NCBI RefSeq assembly: GCF_014650035.1
Contig: NZ_BMUE01000003.1
Location: 124,001-188,000 of the forward strand
Origin: Streptomyces lucensis JCM 4490
GTDB lineage: Bacteria; Actinomycetota; Actinomycetes; Streptomycetales; Streptomycetaceae
Length of the DNA: 64,000 nucleotides
Direction of reading: 5' to 3'
Positions 63,600 through 64,000 of this stretch are shown here, piece after piece. Under the pieces are notes generated by a model. The model was not told the origin of the DNA. It made no database searches and saw only the letters and a list, made by a program, of their open reading frames with translations. Position 1 is the first letter of the stretch; each line of letters starts with the position of its first letter. The position numbers and the translations under genes were made by a program.

Positions 63600-64000
63600 G
63601 ACGCGTACTGCCGCAGCCCGTACAGCAGCGGCGCGGGGGTGGGGTTCAGCAGGACGTCGCGCACCTCGGCGAAGACGACGACGTGATCGCCGTGGGTGGT
63701 GTGGTGCGCGATCGCGCAGTTGGCCACCGCGTGGGCGTCTGTGCGCAGGTGCGGCCCCGCGGCCCCCGGGGGCACGGTCCACTCGACGCGGTCGAAGCGG
63801 TCCGGCGCGCCGGAGGCGAACAGCTCCGCCGTCGGCCGCGCCCCTTCGTGGAGGAGGTTCATGACGAACTCACCGGCGCTGAGCGCGGCACCCAGCGTGG
63901 GGCTGCCGCTGCGCAGGCACACCAGGAGGGTGGGCGGTTCCAGGGCGACGCTCACCAGAGAGGTGCACGTCATGCCCCAGGGACGGGCCTCGGCGTCGAA
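63584..64000 (-). CDS. Flavin reductase, N-terminus beyond the right edge
   Basis: 139 residues visible. D-A-E-A-R-P-W-G-M-T-C-T-S-L-V-S-V-A-L-E-P-P and V-C-L-R-S-G-S-P-T-L, then N-L-L-H-E-G, are typical of FMN/FAD-dependent flavin reductases (HpaC/ActVB-like). It would supply reduced flavin to a monooxygenase or halogenase, not seen here and perhaps encoded beyond the edge. Confidence 0.9.
   Translation of the reverse strand, partial: FDAEARPWGMTCTSLVSVALEPPTLLVCLRSGSPTLGAALSAGEFVMNLLHEGARPTAELFASGAPDRFDRVEWTVPPGAAGPHLRTDAHAVANCAIAHHTTHGDHVVVFAEVRDVLLNPTPAPLLYGLRQYASWPTI

Overview
The window is high-GC (about 70% or more), gene-dense actinobacterial DNA. Codon third positions are strongly G/C, GTG starts and 4-base stop/start overlaps are common, and the gene families present (PadR, MarR and GntR regulators, SpoIIE phosphatase with PAS/GAF, DUF3040, SseB-like, Rv1733c-like, CE7 esterase, GH75 chitosanase) point to a Streptomyces or close relative. 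I saw no rRNA, tRNA, CRISPR array or intact insertion sequence. All calls come from reading the sequence; no database search was run.

Layout. 1-6200: a minus-strand cell-surface glycan operon (UXS-like SDR, NodU-type carbamoyltransferase, GT2, GmhB-like phosphatase, GT9 cut by the left edge) and a divergent pyruvyl-transferase-like gene. 6300-12960: hemerythrin, DUF3040 membrane protein, a dhaKLM dihydroxyacetone kinase operon, a secreted GH75 chitosanase and an FN3 lipoprotein divergent from it. 12980-25640: fadH with a PadR gene and a palindromic operator, secreted proteins, a PAS-PAS-GAF-PP2C phosphatase, an N5-glutamine methyltransferase, MarR, GNAT, a molybdopterin oxidoreductase with its flavin reductase partner, and a CE7 esterase with an unusual repeat-bearing leader. 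25900-36000: GntR/HutC regulator, PadR-methyltransferase pair, P450, a small Rho paralogue, D-Ala-D-Ala carboxypeptidase, glutaminase and a dienelactone-hydrolase-like protein that lacks its nucleophile. 36000-48300: asparaginase with its GntR/FCD regulator, uppP with a palindromic upstream site, a crcB-DUF190-crcB operon, SMP-30 protein, small regulators, a solitary pqqB, DUF2795, a CAP-domain secreted protein, NAD kinase and a CPT-like kinase.

48300-64000 (right edge) is the most notable region: a tightly packed minus-strand biosynthetic cluster. It encodes a salicylate synthase, salicylate-AMP ligase, aryl carrier protein, KSIII-like acyltransferase and metal-dependent amidohydrolase, together with a complete chorismate-to-3-hydroxyanthranilate branch (class II DAHP synthase, PhzE-like ADIC synthase, PhzD-like isochorismatase, EntA-like dehydrogenase). 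These are the activities expected for a caboxamycin-type benzoxazole: salicylate is loaded on the carrier, coupled to 3-hydroxyanthranilate by the KSIII-like enzyme, and the amidohydrolase closes the oxazole. A cation/proton antiporter and a flavin reductase (truncated) sit upstream, and a thiolase/acyl-CoA ligase pair lies just downstream. The cluster continues past the right edge, where regulators and any oxygenase would lie.
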